From the NCBI GenBank assembly GCA_905212515.1, contig CAJMEU010000002.1, forward strand, positions 1 to 40,689: 40,689 bases of DNA. Direction: 5' to 3'. Positions 24,760 to 32,278 of the stretch are shown in pieces. Position 1 is the first letter of the stretch. Each line of letters opens with the position of its first letter. The DNA comes from an uncultured Oscillospiraceae bacterium. Its GTDB lineage: Bacteria; Bacillota; Clostridia; Oscillospirales; Ruminococcaceae. Below the pieces are notes generated by a model that saw only the letters and a program-made list of their open reading frames with translations, was not told the origin of the DNA and did no database searches. A program made the position numbers and the translations under genes.

Positions 24760-26235
24760 ATGTTCACCAATATCCCCGAGGTAAAACCGGGCGTCATCGC
24801 CGTGTCCCGCGGCTGCTTCCCCATGTCCCTGTCCGAGCGGCGCCGCGCGGCGTTAAAGGCCGCTTACGGCGAAGGCCTGTACGAGTGCCCCGTCACCGTG
24901 GAAAACGAGCTGGACGCCCAAAAGGCCGTGGCGGACGTAAAGGCGGCGGGCGTCAACGCGCTGGTGGTGTTCCTGGGCAATTTCGGCCCCGAGACGCCGG
25001 AGACCCTGATCGCCGATTGGTTCACCGGCCCCATCATGTATGTGGCCGCGGCCGAGGGCGACGGCGACCTGCACGACGGCCGCGGCGACGCCTACTGCGG
25101 CATGCTGAATTGTTCGTATAACCTGGGGCTGCGCGGCAAAAGCGCCTATATCCCCGAATACCCCGTGGGCACCGCCGCCGAGCTGGCGGAAAAGGTGCGG
25201 GAATTCGTGCCCATCGCCCGCGCCATCCTGGGCCTCAAGGGCCTGAAAATTATCACCTTCGGCCCGCGGCCGGATGATTTCCTGGCCTGCAACGGCCCCA
25301 TCAAGGCCCTGTATGACCTGGGCGTGGCCGTGGAAGAAAACAGCGAGCTGGATTTGCTGGTGGCCTACAACAAGCACGCGGACGACGCGCGCATCCCCGC
25401 CAAGATGGCCGAGATGCAGGCCGAGCTGGGCCCGGGCAACAAATACGAGGGCATTCTGCCGCGCCTGGCCCAGTACGAGCTGACGCTGCTGGACTGGGCC
25501 GAAGCCCACAAGGGCGCGCGGCCCTACGTGGCCTTTGCCAATAAGTGCTGGCCCGCCTTCCAAACGGAGTTCAAATTTGTGCCCTGCTATGTGAACAGCC
25601 GCCTGGCCGGCATGGGCATCCCCGTGTCCTGCGAGGTGGACATCTACGGCGCGCTGTCCGAGTACATCGGCGTGTGCGTGTCCGGGGCCGTCACCACGCT
25701 GCTGGACATCAACAACACCGTGCCCGCCTCCATCTATGACAAGGCCATCAAGGGCAAATACGACGTGCGCCTGCCCGAGACCTTCATGGGCTTCCACTGC
25801 GGCAACACCTGTTCGGGCCTTTTGAAGGACCCCCACATGGGCTACCAGCTGATCATGAAGCGGGACCTCGAGCCCGATTTGCCGGAGCCCGACATCACCC
25901 GCGGCACCATGGAGGGCAACATCAAGGCCGGCGACATCACCTTCTTCCGTCTGCAATCCACGGCGGACACGCAGCTGAAGGCGTACATCGCCCAAGGCCA
26001 GGTGCTGGACGTGGACTGCGAGAGCTTCGGCTCCATCGGCGCCTTCGCCATCCCGGAGATGGACCGCTTCTACCGCCATGTGCTGATCGCGAAACGCTAC
26101 CCGCACCATGGCGCCGTGGCCTTCGGCCACTGGGGCAAGGCGCTGTTTGAGGTGTTCAAATACATCGGCATTGCGGATATCGCGTACAATCAGCCCAAAA
26201 ATCTGCCGTACCCGAATGAAAATCCGTTTGCATAA
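24760..26235 (+). CDS. L-fucose/L-arabinose isomerase family protein
   Basis: A 491-residue member of the FucI/AraA-fold isomerase family, which converts aldoses to ketoses with a divalent metal. Family features are the N-terminal alpha/beta domain (GVNALVVFLGNFGPETPETL), the central CWPAFQTEFKFVPCYVNSRL region, EVDIYGALSEYIGVCVSG with metal-binding Glu and Asp candidates, and a C-terminal FGSIGAFAIPEMDRFYRHVL domain with HHGAVAFGHWG. AAAGGAG ends eight bases before the ATG at 24760, so this start is better than the ATG at 24754. The family includes L-fucose, D-arabinose and L-arabinose isomerases. In a unit with xylulokinase and without xylA it probably supplies xylulose or ribulose from an aldopentose; the actual aldose is uncertain. 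Confidence 0.82.
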   Translation: MFTNIPEVKPGVIAVSRGCFPMSLSERRRAALKAAYGEGLYECPVTVENELDAQKAVADVKAAGVNALVVFLGNFGPETPETLIADWFTGPIMYVAAAEGDGDLHDGRGDAYCGMLNCSYNLGLRGKSAYIPEYPVGTAAELAEKVREFVPIARAILGLKGLKIITFGPRPDDFLACNGPIKALYDLGVAVEENSELDLLVAYNKHADDARIPAKMAEMQAELGPGNKYEGILPRLAQYELTLLDWAEAHKGARPYVAFANKCWPAFQTEFKFVPCYVNSRLAGMGIPVSCEVDIYGALSEYIGVCVSGAVTTLLDINNTVPASIYDKAIKGKYDVRLPETFMGFHCGNTCSGLLKDPHMGYQLIMKRDLEPDLPEPDITRGTMEGNIKAGDITFFRLQSTADTQLKAYIAQGQVLDVDCESFGSIGAFAIPEMDRFYRHVLIAKRYPHHGAVAFGHWGKALFEVFKYIGIADIAYNQPKNLPYPNENPFA

Positions 26236-26247
26236 AGGAGGAACCCT

Positions 26248-26907
26248 ATGAAATTTTTTATCGACACAGCCAATGTGGAGGAAATCCGCAAGGCGTGGGA
26301 CATGGGCGTGATCGCGGGGGTGACGACGAACCCCAGCCTGATCGCCAAAGAGGGGCGGGACTACGCCGAGACCCTCAAGGAGATCGCCTCGTTCGTGGAC
26401 GGGCCCATCTCGGGCGAAGTGAAGGCCACCACGGAGGATGCCCCGGGCATGATCGCCGAGGGCCGGGCCATCTATGCGCTGGACCCCAAACATATGGTGG
26501 TGAAGATCCCCATGACCGTCGAGGGCCTCAAGGCCATCAAGGTGCTGTCCGCCGAGGGCATCCCGACGAACTGCACGCTGATCTTCACGGCCAATCAGGC
26601 GCTGCTGGCGGCCCGCGCGGGCGCAAGCTACGTCAGCCCGTTCCTGGGCAGGCTTGACGATATCAGCCAGCCGGGCATCGAGCTGGTGCAGACCATCGCG
26701 GACATGTTCGCCAATTACGAGGACATCCACTGCGAGATCATCGCGGCCAGCGTGCGCAATCCCATCCACGTGACGGACTGTGCCCTGGCGGGCGCGGACA
26801 TCGCCACGGTGCCCTACAAGGTGATCGAGCAGATGACAAGGCACCCCCTGACGGACCAGGGCATCGAGAAATTCAAGGCCGATTACATCAAAGTATTTGG
26901 AGAATGA
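26248..26907 (+). CDS. Transaldolase (TalC/MipB type)
   Basis: A 219-residue class I aldolase of the small transaldolase/fructose-6-phosphate aldolase family. The Schiff-base Lys86 is in MVVKIPMT, with Asp6 in FIDTAN and Thr-Asn in VTTNPSL. At the position where fructose-6-phosphate aldolases have Tyr, this protein has Phe132 (VSPFLGRLDD), as transaldolases do. It would therefore move a dihydroxyacetone unit between sedoheptulose 7-phosphate and glyceraldehyde 3-phosphate. AAAGGAGG lies before the ATG. It stands between the isomerase and the transketolase genes, completing the non-oxidative pentose phosphate pathway for the xylulose 5-phosphate made by the kinase. Confidence 0.92.
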   Translation: MKFFIDTANVEEIRKAWDMGVIAGVTTNPSLIAKEGRDYAETLKEIASFVDGPISGEVKATTEDAPGMIAEGRAIYALDPKHMVVKIPMTVEGLKAIKVLSAEGIPTNCTLIFTANQALLAARAGASYVSPFLGRLDDISQPGIELVQTIADMFANYEDIHCEIIAASVRNPIHVTDCALAGADIATVPYKVIEQMTRHPLTDQGIEKFKADYIKVFGE

Positions 26908-26909
26908 CT

Positions 26910-27764
26910 ATGACACCGCAGAGAGAATTGGAACTGAAAAAACTGGCCTGTCAGGTGCGCATGGGCGTGCTGACGTCCACCCACGGGGCCAAGGCCGGCC
27001 ATCCGGGCGGCAGCTTGTCGGCGGCCGACGTGCTGACTTATCTGTATTGGCAGGAGATGCACATCGACCCGGCCCAGCCGAAACTGAACGGCCGGGACCG
27101 CTTCGTGCTGAGCAAGGGCCACAGCGCGCCGGGGCTGTACGCGGCCCTGGCGTACCGGGGCTTCTTTCCCGTGGAGGACCTGCCCACCCTGCGCCACACG
27201 GGCAGCTATTTACAGGGCCACCCCAACATGAACACGGTGCCCGGCGTGGATATGTCCACCGGCAGCCTGGGCCAGGGCGTGTCCGCGGCCTGCGGCATGG
27301 CCCTGGGCGCCCGCAGCCAGGGCATGAGCGCGGTGCGCGTGTACACCCTGCTGGGCGACGGGGAGCTGGAAGAGGGCGAGGTGTGGGAGGCGGCCATGTT
27401 CGCCGCCCATTACAAGCTGGACAATCTGTGCGTGCTGGTGGATTCGAACGGCCTGCAGATCGACGGCCCGGTGAAAGAAGTGATGAATCCCGGCCCCATC
27501 GACAAAAAGTTCGCCGCCTTCGGCTTCGAGGTACAAACGGTGGACGGCCACAGCTTCCCGGCGCTGGAGGCGGCCTTCGCCCATGCGCGGGCCACCAGCG
27601 GCCGGCCGTCGGCGATCATCCTGAAAACCACCAAGGGCAAGGGCGTCAGCTACATGGAAAACCAGGTGGGCTGGCACGGCAAGGCCCCCAATGACGAGGA
27701 ATATGCCCAGGGCATGGAAGAACTGAAGGCCGAACTGGCGCGATTGGAGGCGATGGAGGCATGA
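26910..27764 (+). CDS. Transketolase N-terminal subunit
   Basis: A 284-residue thiamine-diphosphate-binding half of a split transketolase. It begins MTPQRELELKKLACQVRMGV. Conserved parts are HGAKAGHPGGSLSAADVLT, the HSAPGLYAAL segment and the diphosphate/metal motif LLGDGELEEGEVWEAA ending in the DSNGLQ region. GGAG lies seven bases before the ATG at 26910, against one base for the ATG at 26904, which overlaps the transaldolase stop. Split transketolases are usual in clostridia. The subunit pairs with the product of the next gene, whose ATG overlaps this gene's stop, to transfer two-carbon units from xylulose 5-phosphate. Confidence 0.93.
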   Translation: MTPQRELELKKLACQVRMGVLTSTHGAKAGHPGGSLSAADVLTYLYWQEMHIDPAQPKLNGRDRFVLSKGHSAPGLYAALAYRGFFPVEDLPTLRHTGSYLQGHPNMNTVPGVDMSTGSLGQGVSAACGMALGARSQGMSAVRVYTLLGDGELEEGEVWEAAMFAAHYKLDNLCVLVDSNGLQIDGPVKEVMNPGPIDKKFAAFGFEVQTVDGHSFPALEAAFAHARATSGRPSAIILKTTKGKGVSYMENQVGWHGKAPNDEEYAQGMEELKAELARLEAMEA

Positions 27765-28699
27765 GCGAGGTAAAAAAGATCGCCACCCGTGACAGCTACG
27801 GCGCGGCGCTGAAGGCGCTGGGCGCGCAGCACGAGGACGTGGTGGTGCTGGACGCGGACCTGGCCGCCGCCACCAAGACGGGCGTATTTAAAAAGGAATT
27901 CCCGGACCGGCACTTTGACTGCGGCATCGCCGAGGGCAACATGATGGCCGTGGCCGCGGGCATGGCGGCCGTGGGGCTCACCCCCTTCGCTTCCAGCTTT
28001 GCCATGTTCGCCGCGGGCCGCGCCTTTGAACAAGTGCGCAACTCCATCGGCTATCCCCATCTGAACGTGAAGACCGGCGCCACCCACGGCGGCATTTCGG
28101 TGGGCGAGGACGGGGCCAGCCACCAGTGCTGCGAGGATTTTGCCCTGATGCGCAGCATCCCGGGCATGGTGGTGCTGTGCCCGGCGGACGACGTGGAGGC
28201 GCGCGCGGCGGTGTTCGCGGCTTACGAGCACGAGGGCCCGGTGTACCTGCGCTTCGGCCGTTTGGCCGTGCCGGTGTTCCACGACGAGGAAAGCTATCAC
28301 TTTGAGATCGGCAAGGGCGAGGTGCTGCGCCAGGGCGGCGATGTGGCCATTTTATCTACGGGCCTGATGACGGCCGAGGCATTGGCCGCGGCCGACACAT
28401 TGGCGGCCGAGGGCATCGAGGCCCGCGTCATCCACCTGGGCACCATCAAGCCCCTGGACACGGCGCTGGTGCTCAAGGCGGCCGAGGAGTGCGGCAAACT
28501 GGTCACCTGTGAGGAGCACAGCATCATCGGCGGCCTGGGCGAGGCGGTGTGCGCGGCGGTGACCGAAGCGGGCCTGGCCTGTAAGGTGAAGCGCATCGGC
28601 GTCAACGATGAGTTCGGCCACTCCGGCCCGGCCAAGGAGCTGCTGGAGCAGTTTGGCCTCTGTGCCGAGCATATCGCGCAGGTGGTGAAAGCGCTGTAA
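27761..28699 (+). CDS. Transketolase C-terminal subunit
   Basis: A 312-residue partner of the preceding gene containing the pyrimidine-binding and C-terminal transketolase domains. The catalytic Glu that activates the cofactor lies in FDCGIAEGNMMAVAAGMA. The segment FASSFAMFAAGRAFEQVRN and HGGISVGEDGASHQ are typical of the family, and the end has TCEEHSIIGGLGEAVC and FGHSGPAKELLEQFGL. Its ATG overlaps the stop of the N-terminal subunit (ATGA), giving coupled 1:1 synthesis. It is the last gene of the pentose operon; terminator hairpins lie downstream. Confidence 0.93.
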   Translation: MSEVKKIATRDSYGAALKALGAQHEDVVVLDADLAAATKTGVFKKEFPDRHFDCGIAEGNMMAVAAGMAAVGLTPFASSFAMFAAGRAFEQVRNSIGYPHLNVKTGATHGGISVGEDGASHQCCEDFALMRSIPGMVVLCPADDVEARAAVFAAYEHEGPVYLRFGRLAVPVFHDEESYHFEIGKGEVLRQGGDVAILSTGLMTAEALAAADTLAAEGIEARVIHLGTIKPLDTALVLKAAEECGKLVTCEEHSIIGGLGEAVCAAVTEAGLACKVKRIGVNDEFGHSGPAKELLEQFGLCAEHIAQVVKAL

Positions 28700-28710
28700 A
28701 AGGTAAAAAA

Positions 28711-28725
28711 GCCGGTATGACCGGC
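28711..28725 (-). terminator. Small minus-strand terminator hairpin
   Basis: GCCGG-loop-CCGGC is followed on the minus strand by TTTTTT (the A-run at 28705-28710 on the plus strand). No T-tract follows on the plus strand, so it serves transcripts coming from the AraC gene at 29062-29913 and lies within 12 bases of the transketolase stop. Confidence 0.5.
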
Positions 28726-28770
28726 CGGCAAAAACGACTTCAGGCGCGCTGCAAAATAGGAATAAAAAAG

Positions 28771-28807
28771 ACGAACAGGGTATCCTGAAAGAGGTTGCCC
28801 TGTTCGT
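28771..28807. terminator. Bidirectional terminator between convergent genes
   Basis: ACGAACAGGG (28771-28780) pairs perfectly with CCCTGTTCGT (28798-28807). On the minus strand it is followed by CTTTTTTATT, a strong T-tract; on the plus strand only by GTTTT. It fits a terminator mainly for the minus-strand AraC transcript and secondarily for the transketolase operon. The 362-base gap 28700-29061 holds only such hairpins and no credible gene. Confidence 0.7.
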
Positions 28808-28967
28808 GTTTTGCGTTTAAGATGAAGTTGTGAAAAAATGTGTGGTTCTGCCATTGCAGGGCCGAGCGCAGGCGCTGTACCATTGAAAAGAAGACCCAAC
28901 GCCAAATCGTACGTGTTCCAGTTTTATGGTTCAAAATGAACTGTTTCCTGCAAGCCTCTTGTAATCC

Positions 28968-29003
28968 ACGCCCGCCGCGAGATTTTCGCAGCGGGCGTTT
29001 TCT
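28968..29003 (+). terminator. Plus-strand terminator of the pentose operon
   Basis: ACGCCCGC (28968-28975) pairs with GCGGGCGT (28991-28998), with inner GCGA/TCGC pairing, followed by TTTCTATTTT. It lies 270 bases after the transketolase stop and probably gives the final stop to transcription from the pentose operon before the opposing AraC gene. Confidence 0.75.
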
Positions 29004-29061
29004 ATTTTAATTGGCTGCTTTACGACGGAAAGGGAGACGGGGCCGGCACAGGCCGGGCGGG

Positions 29062-29913
29062 CTACTCCGCCAAAACGATGGAGGTGTCCAGCGTGGGGTC
29101 AAAGCCCGTTTCTTCATTGACAAAGGCACGGCGATTTAAAGAAAAGCCCGCGGGCAGATGCTTGGGGGCGTAGCCCGTGACCTCTTTGAAAACACGGTTG
29201 AAGTTGCGCAAGGTGTTGAAGCCGCAGCGCGCCATTAAATCGGCCATCGTGATGTCCTCCAGCTGCCCCAATAGTTCGATGGCGCGGTCTACCCGCAGGA
29301 TGTTCATATAGCGGGAAAAAGTAAGGCCCGTCATGCGTTTGAAGTAACGGGAAAAATAAGCCTCGGACATGTTCATAAACGAGGCCGCGTCCTCAAAGCT
29401 GTATTCGTCGCAGTGCTGCTCCAATAAAACAAGAAGCTGCTTGTAATGTGTGAGCGTTGGCTGCGCCGCGCGTGCACCGATCTCCAGCTCTTCCCCGCGA
29501 AAGATATCCGAAAGCAGGGAGGTGATGAGGGCGTTCATCTTTTCGGCGTAAAAAAGCTGTTTTTTCTGGTATTCCGCATTCAACTCGTTCATGCGCTCAC
29601 AGGCGTTGTAACGGTCGGCAAAAATGGGTTTTTTCAGATAGCAGGGCGGATGAAGCAGCTCGCCAAATTGTGCAACCGCGATGCGGCTGTCAGCCGTGCC
29701 GCGAATATTGTGGACGCTTTCCCGGCAGAAAAACGCGCACTCGCCCTGGTGCAGCGTGTAGAAGATGCCGTCCAGCATGATCTCGGCGGCCCCTTCCTGA
29801 CAGACCACCAGCTCGTTTTCAAAATGCCAGTGGGCCATGTTGCGCAGGTTTTTGTAGCGATGCACCCACACCTGGGCGTCTTTGTCAAAGACACGCCGGT
29901 CCTGATTCGCCAT
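29062..29913 (-). CDS. AraC family transcriptional regulator (divergent)
   Basis: A 283-residue regulator with an N-terminal cupin domain (WVHRYKNLRNMAHWHFENEL, then LHQGECAFFCRESVHNIRG) and a C-terminal double helix-turn-helix (FEDAASFMNMSEAYFSRYFK, then MADLMARCGFNTLRNFNRVF and GYAPKHLP). I start it at the ATG whose first base is 29913: AGAGGAG is nine bases upstream, whereas the preceding in-frame ATG abuts that site. It is transcribed divergently from the esterase-like gene at 30123 and is convergent with the transketolase operon, so it most likely controls the esterase/membrane pair and perhaps the arabinose genes. Base composition is less GC-rich than in genes before 28700. Confidence 0.9.
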   Translation of the reverse strand: MANQDRRVFDKDAQVWVHRYKNLRNMAHWHFENELVVCQEGAAEIMLDGIFYTLHQGECAFFCRESVHNIRGTADSRIAVAQFGELLHPPCYLKKPIFADRYNACERMNELNAEYQKKQLFYAEKMNALITSLLSDIFRGEELEIGARAAQPTLTHYKQLLVLLEQHCDEYSFEDAASFMNMSEAYFSRYFKRMTGLTFSRYMNILRVDRAIELLGQLEDITMADLMARCGFNTLRNFNRVFKEVTGYAPKHLPAGFSLNRRAFVNEETGFDPTLDTSIVLAE

Positions 29914-29935
29914 TTTGCACATCTCCTCTGTTGAT

Positions 29936-29964
29936 ATTATGGCAGATTCGCGCGGTAACGTCAA
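29936..29964 (-). promoter_or_regulatory. Sigma-A promoter of the divergent AraC gene
   Basis: On the minus strand TTGACG (29964-29959) and CATAAT (29941-29936) are separated by exactly 17 bases. This is a good sigma-A promoter, about 23 bases before the chosen start codon. Confidence 0.7.
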
Positions 29965-30045
29965 TAAAAGTCTATAATGTGACAAGCGATTTCTTTATTT
30001 TAGAGCACAAATGTCATATATTTTATTTAAATCAGATTGAATTTT

Positions 30046-30060
30046 TGTGTAAATTGCACA
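30046..30060. promoter_or_regulatory. Inverted repeat TGTG-N7-CACA in the divergent gap
   Basis: TGTG at 30046-30049 and CACA at 30057-30060 flank seven AT-rich bases in the gap between the AraC gene and the esterase-like gene. It could be an operator for the divergent pair. The rest of 29965-30107 is AT-rich, and I see no clear plus-strand -35/-10 pair in it. Confidence 0.25.
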
Positions 30061-30122
30061 GGGTCTGATTGATGACGAAGGCGGCGGCCGTGCGCTGCTG
30101 AAATTTGAAGGAGGATATGGAT

Positions 30123-31307
30123 ATGTCAAAGGTGAGGAGAAGAACGCTTGTCTTTTTCGCAATTGCGCTTGCGCTTTGTATAATCGGCAGCTTCGGTGCG
30201 AGTATGGTGCAGTCAAGCTTCGGAGATGTCAGCGTGAAGAATTACAACAACCAAGCACTCGCGGAGGTCGCACAGGCAATTGAGGAGAACAACGCCGCTG
30301 GGAATAAAAGCATTGCTGCAACATTCACCTCGAGCACGTCCGAAAAAATGACGTACAAGGTGTTGGTGCCAGAGAACGCTACCGAGGCTACACCGGCGCC
30401 GGCAGTCGTGGTCATGCACGGTGGGCTCTCCAATAAGGATACCACCGCACCGGTCTATATTGAACTGGCGCGCAGAGGCTACGTTGTGGTGGCGTTCGAC
30501 GCGATGGGCCATGGAAAAACGGATAAGGGCGTGGACGCGCTCACGCATAACACCATGGGCATGGAGGCGATGGTCGAGTTGGCTATGAGTATGCCGTTTG
30601 TGGACGAGACAATGGTGGGCGTTACGGGCCACAGTTGGGGGAACAACGGATCCGCTGCCGTGATCAACGCGATTAACCTTGGGACGGACAACCCGAAAAT
30701 CAACGCGTGGCTGTGCGCACAAGGGACGCTTGGCATCTATGACCTGCAGCCGGGGGCGATAGAAGGCGTTACGTTTGGCCTCAGCGTTGGCAAATTTGAC
30801 GAGATCGACGCCACTTACATCGGCTCATATACCTTTCCAAGCTCTCCGATTGCCACCGGCTGGATCAAGGAAGTGTATCCCGGCTTTGAGGAGACAGCGG
30901 TTCCGCTGGGAGTATGGTTTGACACAGATGGTGCGCTCGAACTGGCCGAGGGAGAGAAGTTTGAAGGCTTTGGTGGCCGAGAGATCTATCAGCCTGAAAA
31001 CACCCATCCCGGCGCGCTTTTCTCCCGGACTGCAACCAAGGTGAATATTGATTTCTTCTACGGTGCGTTTGGTGTTCCCTCGGGGGCGTCCTTTGTGTCA
31101 GCCGACAGCCAGATATGGGGTTGGTATATCGCGTGTCTTGTCGTGGGTCTTGTGGGCTGGTTCATGCTTGCGTTAGCGGTATTTGATCTGCTACTGTTCA
31201 CGCCGATGTTTAAACGGCTAAGGGCCAGTAAGACGGCGCTGGTTATTGACGACAGGGAGAACCAGCCGTCCGTTAAAAACTGGAAGGAATCACTGCCGTT
31301 GCTATGA
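30123..31307 (+). CDS. Membrane-anchored alpha/beta hydrolase (esterase-like), possibly the front half of a split gene
   Basis: A 394-residue protein with an N-terminal membrane helix (residues 8-30, LVFFAIALALCIIGSFGASM), an alpha/beta hydrolase domain and a second helix near 332-360. The oxyanion region is VVMHGGLSN and the nucleophile Ser171 lies in TGHSWGNNGSA; AFDAMGHGKTD is typical of the dienelactone-hydrolase/acetylxylan-esterase-like group. The domain would face outwards. The ATG at 30123 has AAGGAGG eight bases upstream; the ATG at 30117 and TTG at 30105 are poorer. The TGA at 31305-31307 is followed at once, in the same frame, by ATG and a polytopic membrane domain. In relatives I recall, one chain carries both parts, so this may be an interrupted gene. 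Confidence 0.75.
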   Translation: MSKVRRRTLVFFAIALALCIIGSFGASMVQSSFGDVSVKNYNNQALAEVAQAIEENNAAGNKSIAATFTSSTSEKMTYKVLVPENATEATPAPAVVVMHGGLSNKDTTAPVYIELARRGYVVVAFDAMGHGKTDKGVDALTHNTMGMEAMVELAMSMPFVDETMVGVTGHSWGNNGSAAVINAINLGTDNPKINAWLCAQGTLGIYDLQPGAIEGVTFGLSVGKFDEIDATYIGSYTFPSSPIATGWIKEVYPGFEETAVPLGVWFDTDGALELAEGEKFEGFGGREIYQPENTHPGALFSRTATKVNIDFFYGAFGVPSGASFVSADSQIWGWYIACLVVGLVGWFMLALAVFDLLLFTPMFKRLRASKTALVIDDRENQPSVKNWKESLPLL

Positions 31308-32102
31308 ATGTTTGTGTTCCTTACTGTCTTTTCTTATATGACGATGGTTCCCTGCACGGCGGCCGGTTCGAAACTAATCCCTTCCAGCAATTTCTTTCCT
31401 AATGCGGCGCATACTTCTGGTGCTCTGGGGTATTGGTCTTTCATTACGGCGATCGTGTCCCTTCTGGCGATTTATATTGTCTCGCAGGTCAAGGTGCTGC
31501 TCAACCGTAGGAATAAAGAATATTGCTGGAAAAATCCTTTAGACCCTGCAAAGCTGTCTGTCGGAGAAGTCGTACAGTCGGCGCTGATGGCATTTACGGT
31601 ATTTTGTGCGGTCCATGCCGTCCTCTGGTGTATCGACGCTGTGCTTAACGTGGATTTTGTTATTGCCACTGTTGATTTCACGACATTCCGACCGGTAAAA
31701 ATATTTGTGATGCTGCGCTATATGTTATTGTGTGCTCCATTCTATATTGTGAATGCTATTTTGTGTGCGAACACGAGATTTAAGGATCTGCCGGAATGGG
31801 CCTCTACAGCGATTGTATGTATTGGCAACGTTTTAGGGCTCGGCCTGCTGCTTTTCCGCGAGTATTCCACCCTTTTTGCAACAGGTTCGCTGCTGACGGG
31901 CGAAGCCTGTAGCACCTTTACGGTCGTATGGGCGATGCTGATACCGCTGGAGCTGGCGCCGATTATTGCGCGTTATACTTACAGGCGTACGGGCAATATC
32001 TGGGTGGGCGCCCTGCTGAATTCCTTTATTTTTATTATGATGCAGGTGGGCACCGGCCAATATATGATTGAAGGAATTGATATCACCATGTTCGGTTTAT
32101 AA
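31308..32102 (+). CDS. Polytopic membrane protein, in frame with the preceding hydrolase
   Basis: A 264-residue protein with about six to seven hydrophobic helices, the first being MFVFLTVFSYMTMVPC and the last near WVGALLNSFIFIMMQVG. Its ATG lies directly after the TGA of the hydrolase gene and in the same frame, and no ribosome binding site is found at proper distance (AAGGAA lies about 18 bases upstream). It therefore depends on stop-restart coupling, on readthrough, or is the detached rear half of a broken gene. The DNA is clearly more AT-rich than its surroundings. I recognise no separate family; it resembles the membrane half of large alpha/beta-hydrolase membrane proteins. Confidence 0.65.
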   Translation: MFVFLTVFSYMTMVPCTAAGSKLIPSSNFFPNAAHTSGALGYWSFITAIVSLLAIYIVSQVKVLLNRRNKEYCWKNPLDPAKLSVGEVVQSALMAFTVFCAVHAVLWCIDAVLNVDFVIATVDFTTFRPVKIFVMLRYMLLCAPFYIVNAILCANTRFKDLPEWASTAIVCIGNVLGLGLLLFREYSTLFATGSLLTGEACSTFTVVWAMLIPLELAPIIARYTYRRTGNIWVGALLNSFIFIMMQVGTGQYMIEGIDITMFGL

Positions 32103-32200
32103 TGCTCCATAATATGTGTTCGATACCTTTTATATCTGACACGTATAGCTCATTGGGAAATTTTAGACCTTAACAAGGCTTGAAAAGGCAAAAGAATGTT

Positions 32201-32247
32201 TTGACTCAAAGGCGCGGCAAGGAGCTGTATAATTCCGCCGCGCCTTT
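32201..32247 (+). promoter_or_regulatory. Promoter-like sequence enclosed by an 11-base inverted repeat, upstream of the arabinose genes
   Basis: TTGACT (32201-32206) and TATAAT (32228-32233) are promoter-like but 21 bases apart. AAAGGCGCGGC (32208-32218) and GCCGCGCCTTT (32237-32247) form a perfect 11-pair inverted repeat whose loop contains the TATAAT box. As RNA it would also make a hairpin ending in TTTT. It could be an operator, a terminator of the upstream gene, or both. The gap 32103-32278 holds nothing else clear. Confidence 0.45.
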
Positions 32248-32278
32248 TCAAATGCAGGGTGAAAAAGGAGTTGACAAA

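Noticed and set aside
24760..26235. Annotation as a firm L-fucose isomerase (fucI)
   Set aside because: There is no fuculose kinase or aldolase gene; the partner is xylulokinase, so only the family name is justified.
28740..28934. A 64-codon minus-strand open frame in the gap after transketolase
   Set aside because: It has no convincing ribosome binding site, runs through a terminator hairpin, and shows no recognisable domain.
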